In this document: positions 10,694 through 23,100 of the stretch, piece by piece
How the letters are laid out: every line of letters starts with the position of its first letter
Numbering within the stretch: position 1 is the first letter of the stretch
Origin: Onthophagus taurus
Taxonomy: Eukaryota > Arthropoda > Insecta > Coleoptera > Scarabaeidae
Direction of reading: 5' to 3'
Assembly (NCBI RefSeq): GCF_036711975.1
Contig: NC_091971.1
Span: 14,329,501-14,393,500 of the forward strand
Length of the DNA: 64,000 nucleotides
The notes under the pieces: model-generated
Databases searched by the model: none
Seen by the model: the letters and a program-made list of their open reading frames with translations, nothing else
What the model was told of the DNA's origin: nothing
Position numbers and translations under genes: made by a program

Positions 10694-12066
10694 ACCGGCG
10701 AGACGATAGCAACAAACCGCTCAGCAACAAACTTTTTCCTTTATATTTCCACCTACTTCTAGGGCCCATATCTTTGTTATCTAGAAAGATAGCGAAAAAC
10801 TAAGCACACGGTTGGAAAATGGATTGTGCAAACGTGTGATCACGGTGAGTCACACATCGTTGGAAAGAGCAGGAAATTTCTCATAAGCTGAATATAATTG
10901 TAGAGTTTTCTCCCTGTCAAATAGGAAAGTTATTAATGCCAGAAATATTTGCGTGTTTTCATCGGTAGGGGCTTTTTCAGGTGCGTTTTTCTTACAGACG
11001 CCGGCAGATATTGCCGGACGAAAACTCGAAATAAGACAGGCCAAGGTTAGCTCTTTTCGAATATGTAATAGTAAACCATTTGTTGAATTTCCTTCTGATA
11101 ACGGCTGCACAAAGCCTTGAAGTGGGGCAATTTTGAGGTGATTTAAATGTAGTGTGTCGTTTCTTATTTTTTTCTACTCTTATTATTAATATATCGGCGG
11201 ACGAAAACATGGTTTAAGATATAGAAAAGACCAAGCTTTCCAACCGTGTGCTTAGTTTTTCGCTATCTTTCTAGATAACGAAAATATTGGCCCGAAAAGT
11301 AGACCGAAATACTAGGGAAAAGTTTGTTGCTGGGCTGATAAACGATTGTGCAAACGTGTGATTGAGATGTGTTATATACCGATGAAAAGAGCAGAAAATT
11401 TCCCATAAGATGAATATAGTTCTAGAGTTTTCTCCCCGTCATATAATAGAGTTATTGACCCAAGCGTGGTTTAGCTGCGGCAAAAATTCGTGGCAGTGCG
11501 ACGTTTCTTATTTTTTCTTGCTCTCATTATCAACATATCGGCGGACGAAAACTCGGTTTAAGATAGAGAAACGACCAAGCTTTCCAACCGTGTGCTTAGT
11601 TTTTCGCTAGCGTTATAAATAAGAAAGATATCCGTCCGAAAAGTACATAGATGGAAATATAAAAGTAAAGTTTGTTGCCAACTGTAGGCTCCTTTTCAGG
11701 AGCGTTTTTTTTTACGGACGCCGACAGATATTGACGGACGAAAACTCGGAATAAGATAGTCCAAGGTCAGCTCTTTCCGAATATGTAAACCATTTGTTGA
11801 ATTTCCATCTGGTAACGGCTGCACAAGGCCGTGAAGTTTGGTAATTCTGAGGTAAATTGAATGCAGCGCGACGTTTCTTATTTTTTCTTGCTCTTATTCA
11901 ACATATCGGCGGACGAAATCTCAGTTTAAGATAGAGAAAAGGTCAAGCTTTCCAACCGTGTTTTTCGCTATCTTACTAGATAACAAAGATATGGGCCCTA
12001 GAAGTAGGTGGAAATATAAAGGAAAAAGTTTGTTGCTGAGCGGTTTATTGCTATCGTCTCGCCAGT
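10694..12066. mobile_element. Foldback (possibly Mutator-like) non-autonomous element, 9-bp target duplication
   Basis: The direct repeat AATATACTG (10685-10693 and 12067-12075) flanks a 1373-bp element whose ends match as inverted repeats: ACCGGCGAGACGATAGCAA on the left and, inverted, ACTGGCGAGACGATAGCAA on the right. The inverted match continues for about 125 bp through TTTCCAACCGTGTGCTTAG. That subterminal block (AACCGTGTGC...TTTTTCGCTATCT) occurs once in the left orientation and three times in the right orientation (about 11239, 11580, 11946), giving a repetitive interior. There is no transposase. The 9-bp duplication and long inverted ends suggest a Mutator-type mover; this is inference. 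A relative lies at 35966-38918. Confidence 0.85.
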
Positions 12067-12318
12067 AATATACTGTTATTTTATAATTAATGTAAGCGGA
12101 AAGACCCTATAACGGTCGATAGCTGAATAAAGTTATTATTTCTCTTTTTAGTAAAACTGTTGACGTGTATTACAAAGAATGTACAGTGATGCAGATAGAA
12201 CCAAGATAAACGTTATGGACAGAGTAAGAAAATAATTTAGCTTTGCCATGCGGCAGATTTATGGTTTCAATTAATTTTCAATAACAAATTTCTTGCGAAG
12301 AAATAGGCTTCAAATGTA

Positions 12319-13949
12319 CAGGGTGGGCAAATTTGGGTGTTATTATAGGCTATCTCAGAAACTATAAGAGATACGAAAAAAGTAGGTGCCATGTCCCGGT
12401 CTCTTTTTTCGAGACTAAGCCAATCCCGCAAACACCAAACCTCTATCTTCTTTTGTTTTTAAGTTATAGCCAAAAAGTCAAATTTTCGTGATTTTAAAAA
12501 ATGCTCATATTTCGTTTATTTTTGAAATTAGAGAAATGGGGTTGATACGTTCTTAAGACACTTTTTTAAGTAGAATATATTGCCGTTGAAAAGTTTTAAA
12601 TATACTTGATGATTTTTGAGATATAACACAAAGTTGTGTTTTTTTAAATACAAACTATACTTGATTATGATGTTAAAGAAAAGAGCATATTTTTAGCTTT
12701 CCAATGATGTATCGCACGCATGATGTTTCTGCGGAAAATAAGCGTTAATTTTCAATTCGAAAATAGTAAGCGCGAATGTTCAAAATTTTGATTATAGTAG
12801 GCGTGTCCGGACAGTAAATACTACCTAGTGGCTACAATATATGGTTTTGCACGAATATGACAGAATAAAGTTGGTTTTGTACCATTATTCAGGATAAGTT
12901 GGTTTTGTACCAACGAATAAAAACTTTGAATAGTTAATTTAAATTTCTCAGCATCTTATCGCTGACTTTGTTCACCAATAAAAAATGATTAGCATTTAAA
13001 GTTTGTTTATTAAAAATACAAGAAATGTATTAATTAATGAATAATTAAATATGGACAACTTCAGGAACTAAACAGTCATAAACTGTCACCTTCTTCTACT
13101 CAACTGCAACTGCAACAAATGAATGAAATCTTCGGTAGTATTTTCCCAGTTTTCCCCAAACATAAGATGTAGAAGTTTTTTGATATCAGCAATCTTTTCT
13201 TTTGAAATTGGGTGAGATAGAGGAAAATTAGGAATCATAAACTGGGAGCGGACTTTCCATTGAAACACCGTTTGAATGGGGATATGAAGACTTATGTATC
13301 ATCTTCAAAGCGGACTCCAATATATTCTATATTTAATTTTATCGTTTTATTTAAAGATAATGCGGAACTTCTTAAACGGGAAACTCGTTTCGCAAAATTC
13401 ATGAATGAAATGACAAGTAAACTCACGTTGCTATAGTAACTAAGTAGTATTTAGCGTTTTCCTCGCCTACTATAATTAAAAATTTGAATTTTAATCTTTA
13501 ATATTTTAAAAATTGAAAAATAACGCTTATTTTCCGCAGAAACATCATGCGTGCGATACATCATTGGAAAACTAAAAATATGCTCTTTTCAGTAATATCA
13601 TAATAAAGTATAGTTTGTATTTAAAAAAATACAACTTTATGTTATATCTCAAAAATTATCAGCTATGTTAAAAATTTTTCAACGACAGTATATTCTACTC
13701 AAAAAAGTGTCTTAAGAATGCATTAACCCCATTTCTCTAATTTCAAAAATAAACGAAATATGAGCATTTTTTGAAATCACTAAAATTTGACTTTTTGGCT
13801 ATAACTTAAAAACAAAAGAAGATAGAGATTTGGTCTTTACGGGATTGGATTAGTCTCGGAAAAAGAGACCGGGACATGGCACCTACTTTTTTTGTATCTC
13901 TTATAGTTTCTGAGATAGCCTATAATAACACCCAAATTTGCCCACCCTG
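12319..13949. mobile_element. 1.6-kb element with about 485-bp terminal inverted repeats, TA target
   Basis: Ends are TA-CAGGGTGGGCAAATTTGGGTG and CACCCAAATTTGCCCACCCTG-TA (12317/13951). The inverted repeats extend from 12319-12803 to 13464-13949 with a few small differences, leaving a 660-bp unique centre. TA duplication and CAGGGTG ends point to the Tc1/mariner superfamily, although repeats this long are unusual there. The centre holds one short unrecognised frame (13086-13268, minus). Confidence 0.85.
13086..13268 (-). other. Short unrecognised open frame inside the long-TIR element
   Basis: This frame of 60 residues is the only plausible coding scrap in the centre of the 12319-13949 element. 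It contains PLSHPISKEKIADIKKLLHLM and then GENWENTTEDF before a stop. Similar SK.K..DL..L segments occur at the C-terminus of some insect transposon proteins, but I do not recognise a specific family. It may be the last exon of a captured or lost transposase. Confidence 0.3.
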
Positions 13950-14746
13950 TACATGGATTGATTAAATATTATTTACATCTTATACATTCAATAAGGTAAT
14001 AAAAGAACTCGATTATAAATATTAAGTACAGAAACGTTGTCTTCATAAATGTTAAAAAAGGAAGAATTGCAATTGAAAGAAACAATAATCAGGATTCCTG
14101 CATTAAATCCTTGTTATTATAAAAAATCGCCGAAATAGTTGACTGCAGAAAGTTAGCCCCCCATTTTTGGATTTTTAAATTTTTTATTGTTGTTCTAGAT
14201 TGTTCTAGAGTTGTTCTACATTGTTCCAAAGCGGCAAATCAAAAAAATAAAAATTCGCGAGAAAACCGAAAAAACAGGTTTGTTTACTAGCCCCCCATTT
14301 TTGGAAAAATCAAATTTTCTTTGTTGTTCTGGGTTGTTCTAGTTGTTCTAGTTATTGTTCCAGAAAATCAAAATTATGGGATACAGCATTACGAATTTAT
14401 AACTAAAAATAGGTTTGGCCGCCGAAATGTCTAGTTGATTGCTGTGACGATAGTTTTTCTATTATCAATTCCATATTACAAATATATACTTATTATAGCT
14501 AACGCAATTTGGAACAGCTATTATTTTCACTAGAACAATTCTCTAAAGGGCACTTTACTCTTTGAAAGTTAAAATTTTGGAAATTTCAATCAGTAATTCT
14601 TGTGTCAGCGGTTTTATATTACACAATAAGGATTAAAAAGCATAGAACAATCTAAAACAACTCAATTAAATATTATTTAATGACTTACGAAAAAAATCCG
14701 TACAAGTTGAAGAAGCTACTGAAATAAATGTACAAATATGCATATA

Positions 14747-16328
14747 CACTCAGCAGCAGAAGTCTGCGTACAACGAACGTAGTATGCTTTACGCGGTAAA
14801 AAATAGTGATAATCTAATGCGATAAACTTCAACTCATATTTTTTCTGTATTATCTAATTTATTAACAAACTATAAATCAATAAAATATAAACATTACTTA
14901 ATAAAAAAAATTTAAACTAAAAATACTTCAAATAATGCCTATGCAAAAATCTGCGTACAGATCAAGGCGACTTCTATAAAAAATATATTAGTAGGAGGTC
15001 GGATAACCCTTACGTTTAATGACCTCCCTTAAACGTTTCGGCATGGATTGGACTAATTTCTTCGTGTCTTCCCTAGTGATTTTTGCCCATTCGTCAATCA
15101 TAACACTTTTTAGCACTTCCTTCGATGTTATATTATGTTGACGAATCCTGCGTTCCAATAAATCCCACGAGTCTTCAATCGGATTTAAGTCCGGTGACTG
15201 TGGGGTTGTTTTCAATTGTTTTGGGGTGTTATATAGCAGCCAAAGTTTGGTATTGTGGGCACAACGTTTAGGGTCGTTGTTTTGTTGAAAAATGTATTCG
15301 GACCCCAAACACAAGTTGTCGGTGCTTGGCTTCAAATTTTCCTTTAAAATGTCTATATATAGTTTATGGTCCATTGTGGATGTTATAAATGCCAATTTTC
15401 CTACTCCTTTGGCGCACATACATCCCCAAACCATCACTACACCACCTCCATGTTTTACAGCAGCTTTTAAGTTTTGAGGATCAAGAGCAGTACCGGGTTT
15501 TCTCCACACAAGTTGTTTTCCTTTAATGCCGAAGATGCAAAATTTACTCTCATCTGTAAAAAGAACCTTCTCCCAGAACTCTATAGGCTTATTTAGGTGT
15601 GCTTTAGCAAAGGCGATCCGCTTCTTTCGGTTGACATCTGATACAAATGGTTTTTTTCGTGCAACGTGACTGGTAGTTGGCCTTTCATAATATTCTTCTC
15701 ACTGTATCTTTGCTGATTGTCTTATGAAACTGCTGTTGTACATTTTCTGCTATTTTTGTTGCTGTCAGCCTAGGTTCTTTTCGTACCTACTGCACAATGC
15801 TTCGCTCCTCTCGGTATGTTAGAAGGGATGGTCAACCCGTTCGCGGTCATGAGACGTAGTCTCCAGTGTTTTTGTAGTTATTAATGACTCTCTGAATAGA
15901 GGAATGTGATCTGCCTACAGTTGCTCCTATTTCTCGTAGAGTTTTTCCCTCTTTCCATAGCTTTACAATAATCTTTTTTTCTCCTACTTCAATTTCTTTT
16001 CCTTTCGTCTCCATTCTAACTTTTAGCTTCCAATTCTTTACTAATGCAATTGAAATCAACTATTTTGTTGTTAAAACCGGAAACACCTATTTACAAAACC
16101 GGTTTACACTAGTCTATTTTTCCATAGGCATTATTTGAAGTATTTTTAGTTTAAGTTTTTTTTATTAAGTAGTGTTAATATTTTATTGATTTATATTTTG
16201 TTAATAAATTTATATATTGTTAACATGCAGAAAAAATATGAGTTGAAGTTTATCGCATTAGATTATCACTATTTTTTACCGCTTAAAGCATTCTACGTTC
16301 GTTGTACGCAGACTTCTGCTGCTGACTG
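14747..16328 (-). mobile_element. Full-length Tc1-like transposon (1582 bp) nested in the foldback element
   Basis: TA target sites (14745-14746 and 16329-16330) flank ends CACTCAGCAGCAGAAGTCTGCG and the inverted CAGTCAGCAGCAGAAGTCTGCG. The terminal inverted repeats are about 200 bp and nearly identical, so the insertion is fairly recent. The internal CTGCGTACA block near each end, with a second copy AATCTGCGTACAG at about 14948, resembles the paired transposase-binding sites known from IR/DR-type Tc1 elements. The single gene on the minus strand is described separately. Confidence 0.92.
14988..16059 (-). pseudogene. Tc1-like DDE transposase, lightly damaged
   Basis: N-terminus (about 16022 downward): a paired-like helix-turn-helix with KKIIVKLWKEGKTLREIG and GRSHSSIQRVINNYKNTG. 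A second DNA-binding part follows (SKDTVRRIL), then the catalytic domain with LFTDESKF (first Asp), GGGVVMVWGCM, QQNNDPKRCA (second Asp) and PQSPDLNPIEDSWD (Glu), ending KRKGYPTSY. All three catalytic acids are present. I see three in-frame stops (after GDYVS near 15848, near 15834, and after SIVQ near 15788) and one frameshift near 15680, so it should make no full-length enzyme. The usual family length is about 340 residues. Confidence 0.9.
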
Positions 16329-17467
16329 TATGTTTATAAATGAGCAAAGTGATGTAACCATATTATTCTATGATATTAGTTTATTTACATAATTTAGTTT
16401 ATTTAGTTATAGGTTACCTTAGAATAAGTTATTGTACTGATATAGTAATACTGATCGAATAGTTATTGTATTATTTGTTAGTTTAGTTTATTTATTAATT
16501 TATTACTTAGTTTATACACTTTAAATCGCAACTTATGTTTTACTATTATAAGTTTAAAGAGAAAGGTGAGAAAGGGAGAAACTTGTGATTTTTAGAAAAT
16601 TAGGATGGTCAGATTATTCCATATTTTTTTAGTTTTTTAAAACTATTATTACATTAAAGGTTGGGTTCACTGATTCAACAAAATCTGTCCGATATCACAA
16701 TAACTGAAATTTAAGGTTTTTCTAGTGAAAATAACAGCTGTTCTGAATTGTTTTAATTGTTGTAAGTACTAATTTTTAATATGAAACTTTAAAAGAACAG
16801 TGATTAAATAAACATTTTAAGTGCCTAGAACAACAAGAACAATTTAGAGCAACAAAAAATATGTGATTTTGCAAAATTAATATCCATGTTAAACGTAAAA
16901 CACATCTAGTACAATTTGAATCGACAAAGATTGAGTTATTTTAGATTGTTCTATATTTTTTAATTCTTGTTGTGTAATATAAAACCGCTGACACAAGAAT
17001 TACTGACTGAAACTTCGAAAAACTTTAATTTTCAAAGAGTAAAGTGCCCTTTAGAGAGTTGTTCTAGTGAAAATAATAGCTGTTCCAGATTGCGTTAGCT
17101 ATAATAAGTATATATTTGTAATATGGAATTGATAATAGAAAAACTATCGTCACAGCAATCAACTAGACATTTCGGCGGCCAAACCTATTTTTAGTTATAA
17201 CTTCGTAATGCTGTATCCCATAATTTTGATTTTCTAGAGCAATAACTAGAACAACTAGAACAACCCAGAACAACAAAGAAAATTTGATATTTCCAAAAAT
17301 GGGGGGCTAGCCAAAAAACCCGTTTTTTCGGTTTTCTCGTGGAGTTCTTATTTTTTCGATTTGCCGCTTTGGAACAATGTAGAACAACTCTAGAACAATC
17401 TAGAACAACAATAAAAAATTTAAAAATCAAAAAATGGGGGGCTAACTTCCCGCACTCGAAATAGTTG

Positions 17468-20194
17468 CCAGATAATTCAGAGAACGTAGAGAACGAAATA
17501 AATCGGTTAATTGAAAAATAAAAATATGTAATTTAATAGTTTTAAAATTTTTGTTTGATTGTTATTGAAAATTTAATTATTATTTCAAGTTAATTAACCC
17601 GTCGCTGGTTTCGTCTCGCGTTTCGAAACGCATCTGCCGATGACGGGGCCCTTCCTGTTTCACACAGTTTCTTCCCAAGTCGTCTTACGCCCCCTCACTC
17701 CGCGTCCGCGGCTCTCGTTTATTATTCCACCGGCAACACAAATCTTCTTCATCGCGAGTGCAAAGCCTTTTCATCTCCGTCCACACCGATAATTGCCGTA
17801 CAGATCATGGCCTGTCCGCGGGAAATCGTCTGAAAACTAACGGCTTACGGCCACTTTAACAAACACTACATTTATTATAACCCAAGAGTCTTTAATTGTA
17901 TCCCGACTAACAATCGGAAGAAAAAAAACTTCTCTTCCGACAAAAAGGAATCCGTCCGTTCCGAGTAGGTGAGAAAGTGTCGCAACAACCTGTTCGGGGA
18001 TGTCACATCTGGTGTCCAGATGAAGATCTTCAAGTTCCGCGTTTGAGACATTTTTCGTATTTCCGCACGTTCCCCACGTTTCAATTCGAAAACCGAAGCC
18101 AGATGTCGAAATAAACCGACGAAGAAAACCCCATTGTTTCTCTCGGGGGACGTTTTCAAAATAATAAAATGTTGAATGACTTTTACTGGAGTACGTGTCA
18201 TATCCTTTAAAAAAATTTAGTCATAAAACTTTTCTGAAGGGTTTTTAAAAACGGTTGGGATTGAAAATTATTTAAGAAAACGCACGATTTGCTGTTCATC
18301 AAAATTATTTTTGTACTACGAAAACTACTGGTATTCCATGAACGTTTTTTCTCGGGAATTCATAGTTTAACGTTTTATAGATGTCACGTTTCGGGGTTTT
18401 TGGGGATAATAAAAATAAAATTGGAAAAACCCTATTCAATACTATTTTCTATATTACCTAATTGTTAATTAATGTTAATTGTTGAACATTTTTCAAGTAT
18501 TTTTAATCTACTTAGGTCCACTTTTACTATCCTCTTTAATTTACTTATTTTTTTTAAGACCGCCAATTTATCTATCAGATAAATTAGTCAAGAAGTAGTA
18601 AAAGTAGGCCTTAATGTTAATTAAATAAATTTATTTAAGTTGTATTATTATAAAGGTGAATTTGTGCTCCTCCTCTTTCACCTGATTGGAAGAACACCTG
18701 GTGCGCGTCCTCCATTCTTTACCCCCTGCTGTGCTCTAAGCCCCCATCCGGTTAAAAGCTTAAAAGCTCGAATTGCATACCACCACACGATTGGACAGTT
18801 CGTGATGAAAGACACTTTTTCTTGAACTTCTTTTTGAAACAAAGAATTTGGTTGAGGATAAATACTTTTAGCTCTTAAACCCAAAAATTGATGACCTAAT
18901 TCTTAGAAATGGTTAATTTGTCTTACTTGTTTAAGGATCACCAAAAAAAATAAGGATGATGAGTTAACCAGATATGTTAAAATTTCTTTTGTAATAAGTG
19001 AGAAAAACTTGGTTCAAGTGGGGTTTGAAAAAAGATTTATTAACATCGAAATGAAGTAAAACGAGAAGAAATCTATCTATAGGTTTCGGTTTTTAATGAG
19101 AATTCGAGACCGGATGTAAGTCTCGAAAAATTTAAGACATCGTTATGATTTTTTCCCTTCTCGTTACGGGCGTAGGTGACCCGTGAATCCCCCATTCGCA
19201 GGGTGAACACGGCCTTCGGATCTCCGAATTCGATGCGGCAGCATCCATTTTATGTCCCCGACAAAGAAAAAGAGGATGGGATTTCTTTCTGTGGGAGGGA
19301 TGCGCTGTCGACCGCGGCTCATATATCAAAAGAAACGTCACTTCATCCGTTAATTACCATACGAAAAAATACATACGTATCACGGAGGTATACAAGAAAA
19401 CATATAAGAAGGGGAACTTTTCTTTTTCAACCCTCCGGTTTTAGATTCTACTTTTTAAATGATGCATTCTTTTTCTGTAATGAACAAGGAACAGATTTTT
19501 GTTGTTAAAAAGATCTAAAAAAATTAATCAATGCAAGATGGTGTGTATTATTCTATGTGCAGTTTTCGTTTAGGTAGGTCATCATCAGACGATTTGTCAT
19601 AATATTATGATTGAGGTATCGAGTTAAAATAATTCGTTTTTAGTAGATTTTAGAAAATTCTCTTCAGCAGTAATTTCTTTTTGTTATAAAACAAGTTTTT
19701 TTGTACACTTTGCATATTATTATTAGATTAGTGTCAGTTTTAAACGATAAAATAACATAACAAACGACATAACCTTTCCATATTAAGTGACTCGTAATAT
19801 CTCTGTGAGTGTAGCTAATAACGCAGAAGAGATTCAAAAATATTACTCAAACTTTTTCGTTAGTGGTTATGCTCACCTGTCATGATCGTGATTTTGCAAT
19901 AATCGAAACTAGGCATAGGAAATATGCTTTTTTGGCGAATAGCTTTGTATTGCCAAAAGGGTTATAAAGTAATCCAAGAAAGTAGCAGTAAATATCCATT
20001 TGTACTCACAACTATGCAACGAGATTGCTTTCTTAGTGTAGAATCGATTGGAAGAATTAAAAAGAAGAAAAGACCAGTTAGTATAATGATATGATGCTTA
20101 TATTACTTTTTCCAGGATATATAGGACATCACAGAATAACTATTCTTAATTTTCAGAAATGACCGAGAGAGAAATGACTTAAATAAACATTTTT
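17468..20194. other. Intergenic region left of the twist-flanking repeats
   Basis: No protein gene is recognised. GC-richer blocks stand out at about 17595-17850, 18640-18800 and 19140-19330; none has an open frame with a known family, and they may be regulatory DNA of a neighbour such as twist (inference only). A 96-bp Harbinger-type MITE lies at 18515-18610. On the minus strand at about 19555-19595 GTCTGATGATGACC...CGAAAAC recalls the hammerhead pattern but lacks the GAAAC-NN-GUH end. Confidence 0.45.
18515..18610. mobile_element. Short Harbinger-type MITE, diverged copy
   Basis: TTA at 18512-18514 and 18611-18613 flanks inverted ends GGTCCACTTTTACTATCC and, at the right, AGTAGTAAAAGTAGGCC. 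It is a shorter, older copy of the family at 52859-52994. A three-base TWA duplication with GGCC ends fits PIF/Harbinger. Confidence 0.75.
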
Positions 20195-23100
20195 TAAAAT
20201 CGGATAGTTATCAAATATTCGGATATTAAAAACGTATTACTTAGTACTCCACCATTCATAGGAATTAGTATCTCTTTTAGCTATTGGACACTACAGGTAA
20301 TAATCAAGTTCAACCCAAATAGGACTGTTTTAATTGAATACAACTTTATTTATATCAGGTTTGTCTTTAGCAATCTCATTGTAACAATCCCAATACGATA
20401 TATAAAATCTCTTGTTGCAGTTTCGTCTAGTTTTCTTCTCTTCGCTTGTAATTCATCATCACATTCATTACTAACAGAACTGTCACTGTTATCACTTTCG
20501 ATTATTAATTAAAGTATCCTCTTCTTAATGCAAATAGCCGTTTTGAAAAATCACTTTCAGTTCTTGAGAAATATTTTTTCAAACTTGAAGCGGAAATTCA
20601 ATCAATTTAACAAGGTTATTCATAAACTGATCATAGAGTATAAAGCAAATATATACATTGAAGCGTGTAATGAAATTAACTTCTCAAAGGGGAAAAAATT
20701 AAAAAGCTAGCCAATTACAACAGAAGTAATTTCTCTCATTTCCATTTCCAATACTCTTCAAACTTCAGAAGAAGACATAGCCCGAATACATGCTGAATAT
20801 TTACAAAAATGTTTTGACTTTTTAAATGATGCAAACTTTGACCATGACAAACTTCAAGAGGTGGAGCACTGGTATGATGATTTTCAACATAATGCAGTGG
20901 AAGCCAACAATGACCTAGTGATCAACGAAGAAGATTACTGGGAAGTAATATCAAAGGGTAAAATCTCTGCGCCCGGTTATGATAATATCAATAAGAAGAT
21001 GTTGAGACAGTTGGATGGAAAGGTTCATGAATTTATTATTAAGATGTATAACTTTTGTATTTCTAATCATCTCTTTCCACACTAATGGAAAACGGGTATT
21101 GTAATTTGTATACCCAAGAAAGGTGGAAATTTAATGACTCCTAGCGGTTGTAGACCGATTCCACTCTTACCTGTAATTGGGGAAAACTTTGAAACACTGT
21201 TAAAAAAAATGTTATGGGATTTTGTGGATAGATACATTCCTGATCATCGATTTGGCTTCAAACCAAAAACATCCACGATTAATCCATTATCAATATTAAC
21301 TTCCAACATATCTACGAGCAAGCTTAAAAAAGAAAAAAACTGCAATTCTTTGCTTGAATGTTAAAAAGACTTTTGATTCGGTATGACACAAAGGGTTATT
21401 GTATAAGCTCTCAGCAATGAATGTTCCCAGAGTCATGGTGGCACTAATTGACAGTTTTTTAATCAATCGAACTCTGTGTGTTAAGGTAAATGATACAACC
21501 TCCAATGCGTTTTATCCACAACAAGGAGTGCCGCAGGGTTCTCCGCTTTCTCCAACTTTGTTTAATGTTTTCGTACATGATATGATGCCCATAGTATACC
21601 TACAAACTCTGCTTATATGCTGCAGTATGCAGATGATACAGCGTTAGTCACTCACGATACGACCTTAAAAAAGCATTAAATAGACTTCAAACATTGACTG
21701 TGGATGTAGAAAAATGGTTCAAAATTTGACGAATTCACATAAACCCTCAGAAATCATAACTGCTTCTGCCTTTTCATCGGACTTCTGAATATTCTCCGAC
21801 TATCAGATTAGCGAACATCTTGGTCCAGCCAAAGAAGACATGCAAATATTTAGGGATAACCATTGACAATAAATACCTACAAAAAAAGTTAAAAAGGAAA
21901 GTAATAGCACGTGCAATTTAGAAGCCTGACATTCAAGAACAACGGTGTTAACATTAGAGAGCCGTTGTTGTTTAAAATTGGAAATAAGTCATTGAAAAAT
22001 ATTCAAGTGGCAGAGACATCAGCTATTAGAATCATCACCAAATTAAGAAATAATAGAAATCCTCTGTACAATCCCTCTAATAAATCCCTGTATGAGAAAG
22101 TACAAATTATTCCAATCATTGAACGCTTATCCATCCTAGCACAAAAGTCATACAAGAAAATGTCCTCAAACCTTTCCCCTCTCTTCCAACGCTCTGATTT
22201 TGACACCATTTTTAAAACCATCAACGAATTTAAACAATGATCAGCGATCTTTACATGGGTAGGAGGACCACGGTCGGCAGCTCGTTTCAGTACTATAGCT
22301 AATGAGTGTTATATAATTGATTGTATGATATGTTTCAATATTTAATTGTACATTTACTGAAATAAATATCTTCTCTCTCTCTCCACTTCTTGGAATATGA
22401 GTATGAAAATTTCCCAAAGTGTTAATAAGGACACTCTTATTAACACTTTAGTTTTGAGAAAACAATATATGAAGTTTTGATAAAATTTTCTTTGTTGCAA
22501 TTTTCATCGATAATTTTCAAAATTCTCTATAAAATTCATTTGTTGAAGGATCCTTGTGGAAATATCACCAATTATTAATTAAAGTATCCTCTTTTTAATG
22601 CAAAAAGCCGTTTTGAAAAATCACTTTTGGTTCTTGGGAAATAAATTTTTGAAATAATCGATAATTTTTTCGAATTTTTCAATTTTCGCCGATTAAGTTT
22701 TAAAAATTTATATAAAATAAAGTTCTTGGAATATGAGTATGAAAATTACCCAAAATGTTAATAAGAGTGTCCTCTTTCCAATGAACCAACACGTATTGAA
22801 AAATAACTTTTAGTTTTTAAGAAAACAATATTTGATGTTTTGGTAAAATTTTCAATGTTGCAATTTTCTTAGATAATTTTCAAAATTCGCTATAAAATTA
22901 ATTTCTTGAAGGATCCTTGTGGAAATATCACCAATTATTAATTAAAGTATCCTCTTTTTCATGCAACAAGCCGTTTTGAAAAATCGCGTTTAGTTTTTGA
23001 GAAATAATTTTTTGAAATGTTCGACAATTTTTTCGAATTTTGCAATTTTCGCCGATCAAGTTTTAAAAATTCGTATAAAATCCATTTTTTGGAATATGAG

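Larger units (their letters stand above)
9540..12155 (+). mobile_element. Jockey-type non-LTR retrotransposon remnant
   Basis: Reverse-transcriptase pieces in order: a fingers part (LDLITKKLLRQLNQEVHKL, from about 9600), a palm part with LFLDINKAFDTVWHQGLLYK (from about 9870), YADDTTLISYGK at about 10060 with the catalytic Asp pair, YLGITLDNKLKFKAHY, and the thumb/C-terminal region with LRILTKIRHPNNPFHNI to about 10690. There are internal deletions (between WKKLP and QFGF, and between DEYLRD and the YADD block) and frameshifts near 10340. Two later insertions interrupt it (9798-9862 and 10694-12066). The 3' end resumes after 12075 with a UTR ending near AATAAAGTTATTATTTCTC, similar to the end of the Jockey copy at 20581-22386. 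Confidence 0.85.
14142..17456. mobile_element. 3.3-kb foldback element with GGGGGG-containing ends and 11-bp target duplication
   Basis: CGAAATAGTTG at 14131-14141 and 17457-17467 is a direct target duplication. The ends are inverted repeats: ACTGCAGAAAGTTAGCCCCC on the left and, inverted, AGTGCGGGAAGTTAGCCCCC on the right. The inverted match runs about 530 bp (14142-14676 against about 16927-17456). Inside each arm a TTGTTCTAG motif recurs many times in short tandem, and the CCCCCCATTTTTGG motif appears twice per arm. The centre is occupied by a Tc1 element (14747-16328); without it the element is about 1.73 kb and codes for nothing I can see. Duplication size and long arms suggest a Mutator-like or foldback mover. 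Confidence 0.88.

Noticed and set aside
17875..18201. 108-residue minus-strand open frame
   Set aside because: No recognisable domain and no splice or start context; probably chance.
19176..19508. 110-residue open frame and overlapping minus frame
   Set aside because: Both strands open over the same GC-richer patch, with no domain; likely compositional.
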